DNA from: Pseudomonas sputi
GTDB lineage: Bacteria; Pseudomonadota; Gammaproteobacteria; Pseudomonadales; Pseudomonadaceae
Assembly: GCF_021603585.1 (NCBI RefSeq)
Contig: NZ_BQHI01000009.1
Span: 155,066-219,065 of the forward strand
Reading direction: 5' to 3'
Length of the DNA: 64,000 nucleotides
Under the pieces are notes generated by a model that saw nothing but the letters and a program-made list of their open reading frames with translations, was not told where the DNA came from and made no database searches. Shown piece after piece: positions 43,158-51,191 of the stretch (position 1 is the stretch's first letter; each line of letters opens with the position of its first letter). Position numbers and translations under genes: made by a program.

Positions 43158-44705
43158 ATGGCCAACTTCAACCTCTTCAACACGCAATCGAAAACCCTGC
43201 CGGCCTGCGACACTTTGAATGCTTCCGGAGCCGCGGCTTATGCCTACACGCCCAAGCATCAATTGGCGCAGCTGGCAGTCACCGGTTGCCTGAATTCGAC
43301 CTTTTACGCATCCGCTCAAAGTCAGTTGGATCAGGTGTTGAAGCTGGTGGCGGAGCTGGACAGCCGTTTCGTGGCAAATACCGCTCTTTATGCTCGCCAG
43401 AAAGGACACATGAAAGATATGCCGGCCTTGTTGCTGGCAGCGCTGACGGCTCAGCGCTCGGCGCTGGTGCCGGAGGTGTTCGGGCAGGTCGTGGACAGCG
43501 GCAAGATGCTGCGCAACTTCGTGCAGATCCTGCGCAGTGGCGCCACCGGTCGCCGCTCCCTCGGCTCCCAACCCAAGCGCCTGGTGCAGAACTGGCTGAA
43601 CAGCGCGACCGAGCGACAGCTGTTACAGGCATCGATCGGCAATCAGCCTTCGCTGGCGGATGTGGTGAAGATGGTTCACCCAAAACCGTCCGAGGCCTGG
43701 CGCGAAGCGTTTTTTGCCTGGGTGATCGGTAAACCGGTGGATGCACAGGCGTTGCCCGCACTGACTCGCGATTTGCTGGCATTTCGCAGTGGTGCGAGTG
43801 ATCAAGTGCCTGAAGTGCCTTTTCAATTGCTCGGTAACGAAACATTGAGCAAGGAGCAATGGGCGGCTCAGGCACGAAACATGGGCTGGCATGGCCTGCG
43901 TATCAACCTCAATACGCTGGCGCGCCACGGTGCTTTTGAAGTACCGGGTTGCACCGAATATGTGGCCGCGCGGTTGGCGGATCCCGAAGCCGTTGCGAAG
44001 GCTCGGGTGTATCCGTACCAGTTGCTGGCGGCGTACCGGATGGTCGGCGATGACGTGCCGGCGCTGATTCGCGAGGCTTTGCAGGACGCCCTGGAGCTGT
44101 CATTGACCAATGTGCCGAAGCTGCAGGGTGCGGTGGTGGTTTGCCCGGATGTTTCCGGCTCGATGGGCAGCCCGCTGACCGGTTACCGTCAGGGTGCGAC
44201 CACAGCGGTGCGCTGCATCGATGTGGCGGCGCTGATTGCGGCGGCAGTGTTGCGTAAACAACCGACGGCGCGGGTGATGCCGTTCGAATGGAAGGTGGTG
44301 GATATCACCCTCAACCCGCGCGACAGTGTGATCAGCAATGCCGAAAAGCTTGCGGGCATTTTCGGCGGCGGAACCTGCTGCTCGGCGCCGTTGAAGAAAC
44401 TGGCGGACAGCAAGGCCAGGGTCGATACGCTGATCATGGTGTCGGACAACGAATCCTGGATCGATGCGCGACGCCAGGGCGCCAGCGAGACGATGCTGCA
44501 ATGGGAACGGATCAAGCGGATCAACCCCCAGGCACGCCTGATTTGCATTGACCTGCAACCGGGTTGGGCGACGCCGGCGGCGGATCGTGACGACATCCTG
44601 AATGTCGGCGGTTTCAGTGATGCGGTGTTCGATGTGATTGAGCAGTTCACTGCCGGCCGATACGGACCGCAGCACTGGGTCGAAGCGATTGAAAGCATGG
44701 GATGA
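43158..44705 (+). CDS. rsr: Rsr, Ro60-like TROVE-domain RNA-binding protein
   Basis: A 515-aa homologue of the Ro autoantigen. Residues 1-320 form the TROVE ring of helical repeats (AAYAYTPKHQLAQLAVTGCL; NTALYARQKGHMKDMPALLL; LRINLNTLARHGAF) that holds Y RNA on its outside and misfolded RNA ends in its hole. The C-terminal von Willebrand A domain has the MIDAS motif D331-V-S-G-S. Bacterial Ro proteins partner with Y RNAs and exonucleases in RNA quality control. It is the first gene behind the sigma-54 promoter; two structured RNAs follow at once, as in the rsr-yrl-rtcBA operons known from enterobacteria. Confidence 0.93.
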   Translation: MANFNLFNTQSKTLPACDTLNASGAAAYAYTPKHQLAQLAVTGCLNSTFYASAQSQLDQVLKLVAELDSRFVANTALYARQKGHMKDMPALLLAALTAQRSALVPEVFGQVVDSGKMLRNFVQILRSGATGRRSLGSQPKRLVQNWLNSATERQLLQASIGNQPSLADVVKMVHPKPSEAWREAFFAWVIGKPVDAQALPALTRDLLAFRSGASDQVPEVPFQLLGNETLSKEQWAAQARNMGWHGLRINLNTLARHGAFEVPGCTEYVAARLADPEAVAKARVYPYQLLAAYRMVGDDVPALIREALQDALELSLTNVPKLQGAVVVCPDVSGSMGSPLTGYRQGATTAVRCIDVAALIAAAVLRKQPTARVMPFEWKVVDITLNPRDSVISNAEKLAGIFGGGTCCSAPLKKLADSKARVDTLIMVSDNESWIDARRQGASETMLQWERIKRINPQARLICIDLQPGWATPAADRDDILNVGGFSDAVFDVIEQFTAGRYGPQHWVEAIESMG

Positions 44706-44733
44706 GGCGATGAGCCGCCCAATGAATTGATTT

Positions 44734-44803
44734 GTCACGGGCACTGAATGCCGGTGGGACTACATCCAAGACGTCTCACCAAACCCTTGTCAGTGCGCGT
44801 GAC
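44734..44803 (+). ncRNA. Y-RNA-like structured RNA 1
   Basis: GTCACGGGCACTGA (44,734-44,747) pairs with TCAGTGCGCGTGAC (44,790-44,803), 14 positions with one G-G mismatch. Then comes an internal loop of ATGCC (44,748-44,752) against AAACCCTTG (44,781-44,789), an inner stem GGTGGGAC/GTCTCACC (44,753-44,760 with 44,773-44,780, one G-U) and a 12-base loop. A stem closed by both ends with a conserved internal loop is the general Y-RNA build. It starts 28 bp after rsr. Function as an Rsr-bound RNA is inferred from context. Confidence 0.7.
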
Positions 44804-44897
44804 GGCACGAATGCCGATGGCTGTACATCTGAGGCCGGCTAACCCCGGTGCGCGGCAACGTGCAACAGTCATCAACCTTTGTCGTGCCACCTTTTTT
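44804..44897 (+). ncRNA. Y-RNA-like structured RNA 2
   Basis: It begins at the base after RNA 1. GGCACGA (44,804-44,810) pairs with TCGTGCC (44,882-44,888). The same internal loop follows: ATGCC (44,811-44,815) against AACCTTTG (44,874-44,881). The inner stem is GATGGCTGT/ACAGTCATC (44,816-44,824 with 44,865-44,873), with a G-U at the same fifth pair as in RNA 1. The apical part holds a hairpin with a GCAA tetraloop (about 44,850-44,865). A T run follows at 44,892-44,897 and could cause partial termination before rtcB. Confidence 0.7.
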
Positions 44898-44940
44898 GAA
44901 TCTGCCGGCGAATGCCGGTGGAACTACCTGAAGAATCGAG

Positions 44941-46170
44941 ATGATGAAAGAACACACTTACCAACTGCTGGAAGTCGCCAACGGCAAACCGATCAAGCTC
45001 TGGACCGAAGGCGTCCCGGTGGAAAACGAAGCCCGCGAGCAGTTGATGAATACGGCGAAGATGCCTTTTATCTTCAAGCACCTGGCGGTCATGCCGGACG
45101 TCCATCTGGGCAAGGGGTCGACCATCGGCAGCGTGATTCCCACGGTCGGCGCGATCATTCCCGCCGCGGTCGGCGTGGATATCGGGTGCGGCATGATTGC
45201 CGCACGAACCTCGCTGACGGCGGCTGATCTGCCGGACAACCTGCATGGCCTGCGCAGTGCCATCGAACAAGCGGTGCCCCATGGCCGCAGTTCAACCCGG
45301 TCGCGTCGTGACAAAGGCGCCTGGGACGAGATTCCGCAACAGGCCGACCAGGCCTGGGCGGCGCTGAATCCACGGTTCAAGGCCATCACTGACAAGTATC
45401 CGAAACTGGCCAACACCAATAACCGTGGACATCTCGGAACACTGGGCAGCGGTAACCACTTCATCGAAGTGTGCCTGGATGAGGCCAACCGGGTCTGGTT
45501 CATGTTGCACAGCGGCTCGCGCGGTGTCGGCAACGCGATTGGCAACTTGTTCATCCAGATGGCCCAGGCGGATATGCGGCAGCACATCGCCAACCTGCCG
45601 GATCGTGATCTGGCGTACTTCGAAGAAGGCAGCCGGCACTTTGACGATTACGTGGAAGCAGTGGGCTGGGCCCAGGATTTCGCCAAACAGAACCGTGCGT
45701 TGATGATGCACGCGGTGATTCAGGCCACACGGCAAATTATCCGCAAGCCGTTCGACGTCGCGCTGGAAGCGGTGAACTGCCATCACAACTACGTGCAGAA
45801 GGAGCGACATTTCGGCGAGGACATCCTGGTCACCCGCAAAGGCGCGGTATCGGCGAAAAAGGGCGAGCTGGGGATCATCCCCGGTTCGATGGGCGCCAAG
45901 AGTTTCATTGTGCGCGGTCTGGGCAACGAAGAAGCGTTTTGCTCCTGCAGCCACGGTGCCGGTCGGACCATGAGCCGTACCAAGGCCAAGAACACCTTCA
46001 CCGTCGAAGACCAGATCCGTGCCACCGCGCACGTTGAATGCCGCAAGGACGCTGCGGTGATCGATGAAATTCCGATGGCCTACAAGGACATCGACAACGT
46101 CATGCACGCCCAGCGTGAGCTGGTTGAGGTGCTGCATACCCTGCGTCAGGTGGTGTGCGTCAAGGGATAA
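44941..46170 (+). CDS. rtcB: RtcB, RNA-splicing ligase
   Basis: A 409-aa GTP- and manganese-dependent ligase that joins 2',3'-cyclic phosphate or 3'-phosphate RNA ends to 5'-OH ends. Family blocks: VMPDVHLGKGSTIGSVIPTV, AVGVDIGCGMIA (metal Cys), NRGHLGTLGSGNHFIEV, and CSHGAGRTMSR with the guanylylated His. ATG 44,941 or the adjacent 44,944 may start it. A third copy of the upstream RNA motif (44,910-44,930) ends ten bases before the start and could affect translation. Confidence 0.95.
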   Translation: MMKEHTYQLLEVANGKPIKLWTEGVPVENEAREQLMNTAKMPFIFKHLAVMPDVHLGKGSTIGSVIPTVGAIIPAAVGVDIGCGMIAARTSLTAADLPDNLHGLRSAIEQAVPHGRSSTRSRRDKGAWDEIPQQADQAWAALNPRFKAITDKYPKLANTNNRGHLGTLGSGNHFIEVCLDEANRVWFMLHSGSRGVGNAIGNLFIQMAQADMRQHIANLPDRDLAYFEEGSRHFDDYVEAVGWAQDFAKQNRALMMHAVIQATRQIIRKPFDVALEAVNCHHNYVQKERHFGEDILVTRKGAVSAKKGELGIIPGSMGAKSFIVRGLGNEEAFCSCSHGAGRTMSRTKAKNTFTVEDQIRATAHVECRKDAAVIDEIPMAYKDIDNVMHAQRELVEVLHTLRQVVCVKG

Positions 46171-46209
46171 CGCGTGCCGCAAGGCACGCCGGAACAAGGA
46201 TTGAAGGAC

Positions 46210-46998
46210 ATGAAACTCGAAGAACGTCACCCGCTGTGCAGCGCCATGCGCGCCCGGGTGCTGGAAGAACTGGCGCGCATAGAGCGCGAACGCAATGTCA
46301 CGGTGTTGTATGCCTGTGAATCGGGCAGCCGGGCGTGGGGTTTTGCCTCGCCCGACAGTGATTACGATGTGCGCTTCGTTTATGTGGAGAAACCGGAGTG
46401 GTTCGTCCAGGTCGATGTGCCAAGGGATGTGATCGAGCGACCGCTGGATGACGAGCTGGATGTCAGTGGCTGGGAACTGCGCAAGACCCTTGGGTTGTTG
46501 CGCAAATCCAACCCGACCTTGCTCGAATGGCTCGACTCGCCGCTGGTTTATCGCAGCGAGGGCGCAGCGGTTTCGCAGCTGCGGGCATTGGCCGAGGCGT
46601 TCTACAGCCCGCCAGCCGCGCGAAATCACTACCTGTCGATGGCGAAGAAAACCTTCCGTGGTTATCTGCAGGGCGAAAGCGTGCGGTTCAAGAAGTACTT
46701 TTATGTACTGCGGCCGCTGCTGGCGGTGCGCTGGATTGATCAGGGTCGCGGCCGGCCACCGATGACGTTCAGCGATCTGCTGAGCACCGTCGATGACCGG
46801 GCATTGCTCGATGAGGTCGACGAACTGCTCGCGCTCAAACGCAATGCCGACGAGAGCGCTTACGGTCCGCGTCGTCCGGCGCTGCATGAATTCATTGAGG
46901 CGGAACTCGAGCGTGCGGTGCCGACATTGCCCAGAACCCGGGAGGATTCGCGTCAGCTCGATCAATACCTGCGGGAAACCGTGGGTCTGTACGCATAA
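46210..46998 (+). CDS. RlaP-type nucleotidyltransferase of the RNA repair operon
   Basis: A 262-aa polymerase-beta-like nucleotidyltransferase. The active-site motif ACESGSRAWGFASPDSDYDV (residues about 34-53) gives G-S and the metal-binding D-x-D. The later helix-rich part (LLRKSNPTLLEWLDSPLVYR) is typical of the PF10127 family, named RlaP for its linkage to RNA repair genes. It may add nucleotides or AMP to RNA or a partner; this is not established. ATG 46,210 is chosen as the family start, with AAGGA about nine bases upstream. It sits between rtcB and rtcA on one transcript. Confidence 0.85.
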   Translation: MKLEERHPLCSAMRARVLEELARIERERNVTVLYACESGSRAWGFASPDSDYDVRFVYVEKPEWFVQVDVPRDVIERPLDDELDVSGWELRKTLGLLRKSNPTLLEWLDSPLVYRSEGAAVSQLRALAEAFYSPPAARNHYLSMAKKTFRGYLQGESVRFKKYFYVLRPLLAVRWIDQGRGRPPMTFSDLLSTVDDRALLDEVDELLALKRNADESAYGPRRPALHEFIEAELERAVPTLPRTREDSRQLDQYLRETVGLYA

Positions 46999-47006
46999 GG
47001 AAAAAA

Positions 47007-48035
47007 ATGAAACAGGACGTTATTGAGCTGGACGGCGCCATCGGCGGCGGTCAGGTGTTGCGCAGTGCGTTGAGTCTGTCGATGGTGACGGGCCAGGCAT
47101 TTCGCATTGAGCGGATTCGGGCCAGGCGCAGTCGTCCGGGCCTGTTGCGCCAGCACCTGACCGCCGTGATGGCGGCGGCGCAGGTTTGCGGTGCGAAGAT
47201 CCAGGGGGCTGAGCTGGGCTCACAGACATTGAGCTTCGAGCCGGGGCCGATTCGTGGCGGCGATTATCGCTTTGCCATTGGCACCGCCGGCAGTTGCACC
47301 CTGGTGTTGCAGACCTTGCTGCCCGCCTTGTTACTGGCACCGCAAGCCAGTCGGGTACGAATCAGTGGCGGTACTCACAATCCGCTGGCGCCACCGACCG
47401 ATTTTCTCAGCCGCAGCTGGTTGCCGTTGCTGCGACGCATGGGCGCGAAGGTTGAACTGACGTTGCTGCGCCACGGTTTCGTACCAGCGGGTGGCGGTGA
47501 AATCGACGTCAGGGTGCAACCCTCGCAATTGTCAGCATTGCACTTGTGTGAGCGCGGCGTGCCGCTTTCGCAACAGGCGTTTGCGCTGACGGCGGGACTG
47601 GCGCCGAGTGTCGGTGTCCGCGAGCTCGAAAGGGTGGCCCAGCGATTGAACATGGCGTCAGCGGCGTTGAACGCGGTCATTCTTGATCCGGCCTGTGGCC
47701 CGGGCAACGTGTTGCTGCTGGAGTACACGTTTGAACACGTCACCGAGGTTTTCAGCGCTTTCGGTCAAGCCTCACTGCGTTCGGAGAAGGTGGCGGACAC
47801 CGCGATCGATCAGGCGACCGATTGGTTGCACAGCGATGCGGCAGTCGGGGAGCATCTGGCCGACCAATTGCTGTTGCCGATGGTGCTGGCCGCAGGTGGA
47901 TCGTTTACCACGCCCAGGATGACCGAGCATTTGCACAGCAACATTTCGGTGATCGAGCGATTTGTACCGATCACCATCCAGTGCCAGGAAGAAGGCGCAG
48001 ACCGCTTGAAGGTTGAAGTTCACGCCAGGGTGTAA
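47007..48035 (+). CDS. rtcA: RtcA, RNA 3'-terminal phosphate cyclase
   Basis: A 342-aa enzyme that converts RNA 3'-phosphate to 2',3'-cyclic phosphate with ATP through a covalent His-AMP. IELDGAIGGGQVLRSALSLS at the N-terminus, LRQHLTAVMAAAQV, GGTHNPLAPPTDFL, and MTEHLHSNISVIERF near the end with the catalytic His. Only eight bases after the rlaP stop, with TAAGGA as ribosome site. Together with RtcB it makes ends that can be re-sealed. Confidence 0.95.
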   Translation: MKQDVIELDGAIGGGQVLRSALSLSMVTGQAFRIERIRARRSRPGLLRQHLTAVMAAAQVCGAKIQGAELGSQTLSFEPGPIRGGDYRFAIGTAGSCTLVLQTLLPALLLAPQASRVRISGGTHNPLAPPTDFLSRSWLPLLRRMGAKVELTLLRHGFVPAGGGEIDVRVQPSQLSALHLCERGVPLSQQAFALTAGLAPSVGVRELERVAQRLNMASAALNAVILDPACGPGNVLLLEYTFEHVTEVFSAFGQASLRSEKVADTAIDQATDWLHSDAAVGEHLADQLLLPMVLAAGGSFTTPRMTEHLHSNISVIERFVPITIQCQEEGADRLKVEVHARV

Positions 48036-48112
48036 CAGGCGGCAAACTGCTGGCCCCCGAATGTTTCAAATCACGGCAAACTCGCCTTTTTTCAAAAGGT
48101 TAGGTGGGCTAT

Positions 48113-48442
48113 ATGCGGACGATTGTCATCACCGTAGCAACGCTTTCCCTCGCTCTGTTCGCGGTAGAGGCCCAGGCCAGGGAACTGAGCAAGAGCCATC
48201 GTTTTGCGTGCACCTGGGGCTCGGACATCGCCGCCGGCGCGCAACAATCGAAGTTGTCGGGAATTTCCCTGTATGGCGCGCGCAAGCGCTTGCAGGCACG
48301 CAAGTTTCAGCAACCGTGGATGCGCATGACCGCCATGGGCATCACCGAGCAGACCTACGACAGCGCGTCGCGGCTCAAACCGGCGGCCGTCAAGCAGACC
48401 TACTACGAACAGTGCGTGCGGCATGAGCTGGCCCAGCGTTGA
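48113..48442 (+). CDS. Small secreted protein, core paralogue of 14,524-14,853
   Basis: A 109-aa protein with a signal peptide (cleaved after EAQA). Mature blocks GAQQSKLSGISLYGARKRLQ, GITEQTYDSASRLKPAAVKQ and YEQCVRHELAQR match the island protein at 14,524 almost position for position, and the two cysteines are kept. The same length and GC-rich core codons suggest this is the resident version. ATG 48,113 is used; an in-frame GTG three codons earlier is less likely. It is probably independent of the rtc operon, ending in its own terminator. Function unknown. Confidence 0.75.
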   Translation: MRTIVITVATLSLALFAVEAQARELSKSHRFACTWGSDIAAGAQQSKLSGISLYGARKRLQARKFQQPWMRMTAMGITEQTYDSASRLKPAAVKQTYYEQCVRHELAQR

Positions 48443-48447
48443 ACATC

Positions 48448-48477
48448 AAAGCCCGACCTGAAGAGGCCGGGCTTTTT
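48448..48477. terminator. Terminator after 48,113-48,442
   Basis: AAAGCCCGACCT, four-base loop, AGGCCGGGCTTT with one mismatch, then a T run. The A run on the other side means it can also serve the convergent VOC gene. Confidence 0.85.
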
Positions 48478-48499
48478 CATGTCCGGTGAACTGACAGCA

Positions 48500-48913
48500 T
48501 CACTTGTCACTTTCGCAATTGACCATCCACGACACGCCAAAACGATCCACCAGCATGCCGAATCGTGCGGCCCAGAAGGTGGCTTCCAGCGGCATGTCGA
48601 CGCGACCGTCTCTGGCCAGGGCGTTAAATACCCGCTCGGCCTCGACGATGCTGTCGACATTCAGCGAAATCGAGCAACCGCTCATGCCTTGGGTCGGGCG
48701 GTCGGGTGTGGTGTCCGAAGCCATGATCATCTGATCACCGACTTTCAGGCAGGTGTGAATGATCAGGTTGTGGTGCTCTTTCGGTACATGTTCGGCGGCT
48801 GGCGTTTCGCCGAAGGTCATCATCGCTTCGAGCTTGCCTTGCAGGCACTGCTCGTAAAACGTGAAGGCAGCGCGGCAGTCGCCGTTAAAGATCAGGTACG
48901 GGTTGATTTTCAT
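48500..48913 (-). CDS. VOC-superfamily protein (PhnB-like)
   Basis: A 137-aa protein of the glyoxalase/bleomycin-resistance fold: INPYLIFNGDCRAAFTFYEQ, LKVGDQMIMASDTTP, FWAARFGMLVDRFGVSWMV. This is the PhnB-like subgroup often labelled 3-demethylubiquinone methyltransferase-like; the substrate is unknown. GGGAG precedes ATG 48,913. Confidence 0.85.
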   Translation of the reverse strand: MKINPYLIFNGDCRAAFTFYEQCLQGKLEAMMTFGETPAAEHVPKEHHNLIIHTCLKVGDQMIMASDTTPDRPTQGMSGCSISLNVDSIVEAERVFNALARDGRVDMPLEATFWAARFGMLVDRFGVSWMVNCESDK

Positions 48914-49071
48914 GGTGGTGCTCCCGAATAGGCAGTGGAACGCCGCGTGGCCGGGTGTGCCGAAGCAGCGTCATGGATGGGCTCCCTCCAGCAAAGCGTT
49001 AGAACGCCGGATTGCCAGCCGATGCTGCAAGAATTTCCCTTCGGGGTGACCGATGGTCGGCGGGGAGTAGG

Positions 49072-50031
49072 TCAGGAATCGCGTGGGTTCTTCTGCACTG
49101 CAGCGCCCGCCACACGAGCGGCAGGCCGGGTCTGCATCAGCGCATCGATCGCCTTGCGATAGTTCTGCCCACCCAGCGCCATGCTGTTGTTGTGGGTTGC
49201 GCCGGGCACCAGCAGCAGGCGTTTCGGTTGCCGGGCGGCGGCGAACAGTTGCTCGCTGAAGCGTGACGGCACGAAGGCGTCGGCCAGACCGTGCACCACC
49301 AGCAACGGCATGTGGATCTCGGCGATCTTGTCGATGGAGTCGAATTTTTGCGACAGCAACCAACGGACTGGCAGGGAGGTGTTGGCCACCGCCGCCGCGA
49401 CATCTGCCAGGGACGTGAATGTGGATTCGATGACCAGCCCGCGAACCGGCAGTGGGGTGTGATGGCTGGCGGCATCGCGGCCGAGTTCGGCAGCCAGGTC
49501 GATGGCCACCGCGCCGCCCAGCGAATGTCCGTAAATCAGGCGCTTGTCCGGGTCGGGCTGCAACAGCTGGAAGCGTTCCCACGCCACCCGCGCATCCTCG
49601 TACACCGTGCGCTCCGACGGCAGGTCGCCACGGCTCTGGCCGAAGCCGCGATAGTCGATGGCCAGTACCGAATAACCTGCCGCGCGCAGTTGTTCGATAC
49701 GAAACAGCTGCCCGGTGAGGTTCCAGCGCACGCCGTGCAGATAGAGGATGGCCGGTGCATCGGCGCGCTCCGCCGGCCACCACCAGGCGTGAATGTTTTG
49801 CCCGGCCTTGAAGCTTTTCGGTTGCAGGTCGAGTTCCTGCACGCTGCCCGGCAATCCGTGATACCAGCCGGCCGTGCCAGGTTCGATGCGAAACAGCAGC
49901 TTGCGTTCGGTGTGTTCCAGCACGGCACAACTCGCCGGCACACCGATGATCAGGGCGGCCATGCAGGCGAATGCCAGACGGCGGCGTCGAAGTCGGGTCA
50001 TGAAGGCAAGGAACATTAAACGTTTCACCAC
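49072..50031 (-). CDS. Alpha/beta hydrolase, membrane-anchored or exported
   Basis: Up to 319 aa. A basic N-terminus with a hydrophobic segment (RRRRLAFACMAALIIGVPAS) anchors or exports it. The hydrolase core has LYLHGVRWNLTGQLFRIEQL (oxyanion region), DYRGFGQSRGD, nucleophile elbow YGHSLGGAVAID, and the acid/His part VVHGLADAFVPSRFSE ... GATHNNS. It resembles the ABHD17/BEM46-like serine hydrolases, which act on acyl esters or thioesters; the substrate is unknown. The start is uncertain: GTG 50,031, ATG 50,016 or ATG 50,001, none with a strong ribosome site. Confidence 0.8.
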   Translation of the reverse strand: MVKRLMFLAFMTRLRRRRLAFACMAALIIGVPASCAVLEHTERKLLFRIEPGTAGWYHGLPGSVQELDLQPKSFKAGQNIHAWWWPAERADAPAILYLHGVRWNLTGQLFRIEQLRAAGYSVLAIDYRGFGQSRGDLPSERTVYEDARVAWERFQLLQPDPDKRLIYGHSLGGAVAIDLAAELGRDAASHHTPLPVRGLVIESTFTSLADVAAAVANTSLPVRWLLSQKFDSIDKIAEIHMPLLVVHGLADAFVPSRFSEQLFAAARQPKRLLLVPGATHNNSMALGGQNYRKAIDALMQTRPAARVAGAAVQKNPRDS

Positions 50032-50128
50032 GGCGCGGACAAAGAACGCTTTTTACCAGATGCCTTGACCCGCGCGTGACATTTTCGACCACCGCACGCC
50101 TGCAACGATTACAAAAAGCTGCAACGAC

Positions 50129-51127
50129 TCAGTCGATCTTCAGCACAATCTTGCCGATGTGATCACCCGCTTCCATGTGCGCATGAGCCTTGGCAGCGTC
50201 GGCGAGCGGATAGACCTGGTCAATGATCGGCAGGCAGCGCCCGGCGGCCAGCACCGGCCAGACGTGTTCGCGCAACTGGCTGGCGATGGCGGCCTTTTCC
50301 GACGAGGTGCGAGCGCGCAGGAGGGAGCCGGTGACCACCGCACGCTTGCCGAGGATGGCCAGCAGATCAATGTCGTTGGCCCGCGCGCCGCCGAGGAAGC
50401 CGATCATCACCAACCGCCCATCCATTGCCAGGGCGCTGATGTTCCCGTTGAGGTACGAACCGCCCATGATGTCGAGGATCACATTGACGCCCTGGCCGGC
50501 AGTTTGCTCGGCGATGACAGTGGCGAATTCCTGTTCCCGGTAGTTGATCGCTTCACCGCCAAGGTTACGGATTGCCGCGCATTTGTCGGCGCTGCCGGCG
50601 GTCGCGAAAGCTTCAATACCAAACTCGCGGCACAGCATCAACGCGGTGGTGCCGATGCCACTCGTGCCGCCGTGGATCAACGCGCGCTGACCACGGCTGG
50701 CGCCGCCAAGGCCGAACAGGTTGGCCCATACGGTGAAAAAGGTTTCCGGAATGGCTGCTGCCTGGATCCAGTCCAGCCCTTCGGGGATTGGCAGGACCTG
50801 GCCCGCCGGAACCGCGCAATATTCGGCGTAACCGCCGCCATTGGTCAGCGCGCAGACCCGGTCACCCACCGCGAATGTGCTGACGTTATTGCCGACCGCC
50901 ACGACTTCACCCGCCACTTCAAGGCCCGGGATCGGGTTCATGCCGGGTTTCATCGGGTACTTGCCGGCGCGTTGCAGGGCGTCCGGGCGATTGATGCCGG
51001 CGGCGTGCACGCGAATCAGTACTTCGCCTTCGGCGGCGACCGGCAGCGGGACGCGTCGGGATTGCAGAACCTCGGGGCCACCCGGTTCGGTGATTTCGAT
51101 CCGGGTCATTTCAGTGGGCAACGTCAT
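50129..51127 (-). CDS. Zinc-independent NAD(P)H quinone oxidoreductase (MDR superfamily)
   Basis: A 332-aa medium-chain reductase: IRVHAAGINRPDALQRAGKY, IPGLEVAGEVVAVGNNV, and the nucleotide-binding RALIHGGTSGIGTTALMLCR. The zinc ligands of alcohol dehydrogenases are absent, as in quinone oxidoreductases of the PIG3/QorA group. It probably reduces quinones with NADPH, guarding against oxidative stress. ATG 51,127 is fixed by GAGGAA eight bases upstream. It follows the MFS gene on the same strand after 64 bp, probably cotranscribed. Confidence 0.88.
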   Translation of the reverse strand: MTLPTEMTRIEITEPGGPEVLQSRRVPLPVAAEGEVLIRVHAAGINRPDALQRAGKYPMKPGMNPIPGLEVAGEVVAVGNNVSTFAVGDRVCALTNGGGYAEYCAVPAGQVLPIPEGLDWIQAAAIPETFFTVWANLFGLGGASRGQRALIHGGTSGIGTTALMLCREFGIEAFATAGSADKCAAIRNLGGEAINYREQEFATVIAEQTAGQGVNVILDIMGGSYLNGNISALAMDGRLVMIGFLGGARANDIDLLAILGKRAVVTGSLLRARTSSEKAAIASQLREHVWPVLAAGRCLPIIDQVYPLADAAKAHAHMEAGDHIGKIVLKID

Positions 51128-51191
51128 TTTCGATTCCTCTAAAAACAAATGATCAGGAGATGGGAGCGCTGTGAGGGCGCAATGATTCCCG

